A stretch of 64,000 bases of DNA. Source: Thelephora terrestris. Lineage: Eukaryota; Basidiomycota; Agaricomycetes; Thelephorales; Thelephoraceae. Both the position numbers and the translations under genes were made by a program. Of this stretch, positions 60,001 through 64,000 are shown in pieces. Every line of letters starts with the position of its first letter. The first letter of the stretch is position 1. The DNA is taken from NCBI GenBank assembly GCA_015956445.1, contig WIUZ02000003.1:2108001-2172000 (forward strand), in the 5' to 3' direction. A model generated the notes under the pieces. It did no database searches, was not told where the DNA came from, and saw only the letters and a list, made by a program, of their open reading frames with translations.

Positions 60001-63000
60001 CGTTGTTCTAACGTCCACCCCCGAGCTTGTTCGCTCCATCTATTCCTTATCTTCCTTATCGGTCCAGTCGATCAGCCAGTTATTCGACCGCTCTGCCGTA
60101 ATCGGCCATCCTTCGCTCAATAAGTTCACTGTTCCGACGTTCAATGGCTAATGTATCCGCCGATCTGTGGTGGAGCTTGAATCTCGGAGGAAGTAAAAAA
60201 ACGATCCACAGTAACTTTCCGGTCGGGGGCGCGGAACCAGTCAAAACACGTTGAAGCGTCCAAGGGAGACTGCGATCGTAGGAATCACGCACTCCACACG
60301 ATCTCGATGCTTAAACCACGTGAGATTTTTCGGACGTTTAAGGTGAGGCGATAATGCTGGTTGGATAACGTGCAGGCGTTGGTTCCTGTGTCGTTGGGAA
60401 GCTCCGGGCTTCCAGGAAAACTGGTGCACGGCATGTGGTAAAAGGGAGAAATGTGCTAGTAACGCACCAATGGAGTTATCCTCTTGCTATTGTATAGGGA
60501 CGCGCCACAGAGTGGACGCGCCCCGAGGACGACTCAACCAATTGCATTCTTGCGCAAAACGAAGATGAGTGCCTTCCTTGCATTGAAAGAGGGACTCATT
60601 GATCAAGTTCCTGAACCGCGCATTGTGCCGAGTCAGCCAGCGGGCGCAGCTACCCAGGGTATGTAGCTGGCAGCAAATTCGAAGCTGGAATTCCCAAAAT
60701 GCAAACACGGGGCGCAAGATTGAATGTAAGAGAGGTAACGCCCTGAATTCCATCGCCTTTCGATCGTCGCGAGGAAGTAGTGGGATAGAAGAGGTGCAGT
60801 TCGCGGCGCGTTTGCGTGAGAGTTTACGGGTTAACTCTGGCCAGTCGTTCATGTATCCGGGGGGCGCAGAGGGAGGGAGGTAGGCACCATACACTTCCAT
60901 ACTTCCCTCCATCTCCCAGTCTAGCTTTGGGTTAAGCAGCCCGATTCTGATTTTCGAGATGCAGATGTACGACGCTTTCCTTTCGTTCCTGTCCCGCTTG
61001 ATCTTAACTCTCCTTAGCTAAGGATTATGAATCCTCCCGTCCCGCGAAACAGATTATGCCTCGATTTGGTGAAACCATGTGTACAGATTCTCGTAAGTAC
61101 GGAGGTAATAATCACTAATATCCACCTTCCCGAGGTCAAGGCAGAATGCTTACACGCCGCGTTGGAGATGTGTCTCAAATCTTACTAGTACAGTATGAGG
61201 GGGGAGATGGAGGGGTGTGTGAGAGATTAATGCGAGGCAGGGCGTTCGAGCTTGGGTGACTCGAGATATGGTGCTGCTTCCAAGGATAACGAGTGGAGAC
61301 TCGGTACGGTGGGGGTGCGATAGGCCTTGAGATCTCCCGGAAAGTATTGGCGCGCATCACCTCGAGTATTGCACGACTGCCCAGCGTTCAAGGAACTACG
61401 GTCGACCAACTGTGGCTTTATGCGATGGCATACAGGTTGGCCTTTCGATGCTCCGCGGCCCCGATTATCCAAGCCTTATCCGTCCCGAAGTTCCGGTGTG
61501 GTGTGAGGGCGTGCCCTCAGCCCTTCTCGGACTCACTACTCCCGTCCCATCCCCGTTCTGTGGTCAACGATTCCCGGCCTAGCACCTTTATTTTGCTTCC
61601 GCTTAGCATCACGCAGGATCGGTTTTCGTCTCCGAAGCTTGCGGGTCGTTTCGGTGCGTAGCGGTTAATGGGTTCATCGTGGGGTTGGGCATGTGATCGC
61701 GATTGGTATATGTTCCTGGGAAAGATTTTTTAGAAGTCGGTTTGAGATCTCAAGAACGGAAAGTTTTGGTTCTGTTCACCCGGCAGGCAAGAAGTGGACA
61801 AGCGGCTATCCCGCGTTTGAAACGTCAATTACTTTGGTGTATGCCACACTTCCAGCGCATATCGCGCGCGTTTACTCGTCTACATTTGTGTTCTTATAGG
61901 TCTTGTGGCCAACCGTTCAAACGTCCAACTTCATACCAGAAATGTTACGGGACGCCAAAGTAATCAAGCCTTAATACATAACAATCATGTCCTCGTGGTA
62001 CTTTCGGCTTGGGCTGTTGGAGGCAAGCCTTGCCTATCCTGCAGGGGTATGTAACGTTACTTTCTCAGCTCCGGTTGTTTGTACGTGGAGTGTACGTACG
62101 ACCGGGCTGAGCCATCTGATTCAATCTTTTCCTTTCGCTCCAATTAGTTCCGTTCTGATCTAAAACTAACCGCTCATACCGGAACGACCACGCCAAAGGA
62201 AGCATTCACATACCTAACTCGGGAAGGATGTGTTCCATATCTCCTGCTAGGTTTGGATCGTTTGGTTCCGGTCTTTGGTACCCAACGTTATCTTGCCGGG
62301 AACCCTCCCGGAGACTGCCAGTAGGGACAGGCTGTGTCCGCAGTTTTTTTTTACAGAAGCGAGTTTTTGATTTTTCACATTTCGGGTTTTTGTCCCTCGT
62401 TGCCGAAAGCCGAGTTTGAAAAGATCAAAGCGGAGTTACGAACTTTAGAACCAGCTGCTGGCTTTGCATTGTTGCGATGCAGTTGCTATAGCCTGAGCTT
62501 TGATATGTGCCCGTGAGGCCGCATAGATTCCCGAGAGGTCGGCGGTGAGCTGAACTACCCGACTCGGTTGTATTGGTAGCCTCGGTCCGACTTGCGTAGG
62601 TCAATGGTTTCCAACGTTCGCTCTTTGTGAAGGCCAAACGTTTGAAGGAGCACTGGGAGTATAGAGCCCGGCGGAATTGACCACCGAGAAGAACTCCCAG
62701 ATTGATGAGCACGTAAAGGACGAAATTCCATCACGGTGGAAGGACGGTGAATTCGGCACTACATGTAACAATCAACCACGGGGTGTAACCAAGCGTGGGA
62801 AGGGTGAGTTTGCCAGGAAAAATTCGGCTCCACCCACCACGGAAGGTTCCGACAAGAATAAGCTGGAGTGGCGCCCAAGTTTTCAGTGGGTCGGACCTGG
62901 CTAGGTGACCGTGATAATCAAACTGAGGAGACTAGCATGCACCTGCAGTGAGTTGGACGGATTTTACACTATCTGCCCGGGGACGTCTGGGATGTTTTGG

Positions 63001-64000
63001 ACCGTTTTGCAAACTCTTATTTCTCTTCCTCGCGTCCGCAGAAGCATGGAGAAAGTTGTCGGCCAAATGCTTCTCCAAAGTATAGCTGTACTCGAGACTC
63101 TTCAACCCCCAGACAATCGAACCCCGAACCCATGGTTCGTTCTTTGGACTTTCGCCGATTGCATTGGAAAGCGAGTCGAAAATTTCTCGAACCGATCATG
63201 CTTGACAGGTTCTTTGTAAGGATTCTGGAAGTCATAATTATATGCCACCCTGTTCAACGCAGGCTCGATGGCTATGTACCGGCAACCTGGACTTCTCGGC
63301 TGGTCGGTCCGGAGGCGCACAGAAGATGCGGTCTGATCGTCTGCAAGACTGCGTAGACGGGCGAAAGCTCCGAGGTTTTGTCAATGGATTATGGAAGACG
63401 AGCGAGGAAGGTATCCCCAATGGAAGTAGAGTGGGCTAGCGGTTAATGTATCCGACTTACAAGACGGAAGGGTCGCTCCGGTTTGTGACCAATGTGGAGT
63501 ACCTCTGGCCTCACGACGGTTGATGATAAACTTGGAAAATCCCTACAAAAGCGCTGTGGCAGAGCATGCGGCGAGCCGAAAGGAAAGTCATCGGATGTGA
63601 TGTAAGTTTATGTGTCGCACTTTCGAAGAAACCGCGTGACTTGATCTTCGCAACCTCTACGACTTTTGCTTCAACGGCCGAGGTCGGGGACTCACAAACG
63701 ACAACAAACTGGGGTCCATCGTGCAGACCGCATTTGGGGAGTCGGGCGCACGATGGCGAACGAAGGAGATATCTGCGGGTCAACACGTTGCGCAACTGGT
63801 ATCTGTTGAAGGCTGGGTACCGAATCCCGGGCTGACCAGGTGTGCTGCAGTGCTCGCTCTGCAGAAGAGGCGGGAAACAGCGCGGCTGCGTCCCGCTCTA
63901 TTCCCGTTGGCCACGAGCGCGAGTGGAGAGTGCCGACGACGAAAACTATCGATCGACGAGACATACAGTTGGACACTGACCCCGACCCTCTAGATGCATC
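57040..64000. other. Gene-poor region, no supported gene
   Basis: Nearly 7 kb without a frame resembling a known family. The first 150 bases should be the promoter and 5' UTR of the Skn7-like gene. Elsewhere frames are at most about 140 residues, overlap on both strands and have mixed composition. A tRNA-like string near 63431-63490 (box-A-like 'gggctagcggttaatg') lacks a good box B and acceptor stem. No NLR, FunK1 or DUF4246 fragment and no repeat copy were found by eye. Confidence 0.45.

Noticed and set aside
63431-63500. tRNA-like sequence ('gggctagcggttaatg' followed by an anticodon-like arm)
   Set aside because: The anticodon stem has a mismatch, box B is degenerate and no acceptor stem pairs. 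At best it is a tRNA-derived remnant.
1-64000. CRISPR arrays, rRNA genes, virus-derived genes, bacterial-type operons
   Set aside because: No regularly spaced short repeats, no rRNA-like sequence and no viral protein motif were seen; the gene structure is eukaryotic throughout.

Overview
The window looks like nuclear DNA of a filamentous basidiomycete, most likely an Agaricomycete. Nearly every gene is cut by spliceosomal introns of about 50-70 nt with GT..AG ends. The gene content is typical of that group: FunK1-type kinases, DUF4246 proteins, an F-box protein with a cysteine-rich segment, NB-ARC/TPR NLR-like STAND proteins, a Skn7-type HSF/response-regulator hybrid, a Ynd1-like apyrase and a Trf4-like poly(A) polymerase. 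I cannot name the species. Gene models below were made by hand, joining frames across splice signals; where the summed exon lengths divide by three I say so.

Layout. 1-1190: a dispersed ~1 kb repeat. 1257-9576: three tandem minus-strand DUF4246 genes; copies 1 and 3 are open and copy 2 has a nonsense codon. 9.6-12.7 kb: gene-poor, with a decayed NLR N-terminal domain on the plus strand. 12.7-18.8 kb: two conserved minus-strand genes, a large disordered Ser/Pro-rich protein and a Trf4/5 poly(A) polymerase. 19.8-20.4 kb: a small plus-strand gene ending in a CxxC..CxxC motif. 21.7-22.1 kb: a MITE with identical 76-bp terminal inverted repeats. 22.3-24.4 kb: an F-box gene. 24.8-41.3 kb: a nested segmental duplication holding a truncated amino-acid permease, FunK1 copy A, a probably broken type-B carboxylesterase, FunK1 copy B and a complete permease. 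42.6-46.3 kb: an NLR gene split by an 840-bp foldback transposon, followed by a second decayed NLR. 48.8-51.3 kb: apyrase. 53.8-57.0 kb: the Skn7-like regulator. 57.0-64.0 kb: no gene I can support.

The window mixes housekeeping genes (poly(A) polymerase, apyrase, Skn7) with a fast-changing accessory part (DUF4246 array, FunK1/permease duplication, NLRs and their relics, MITEs). The best observation is the NLR insertion. The element has CACTG..CAGTG ends and a 3-bp TGA target duplication, and removing it with one TGA copy joins the NB-ARC half to the TPR half in frame. That points to a recent insertion into a gene that was intact until then. I saw no CRISPR array, rRNA, convincing tRNA or virus-derived gene.
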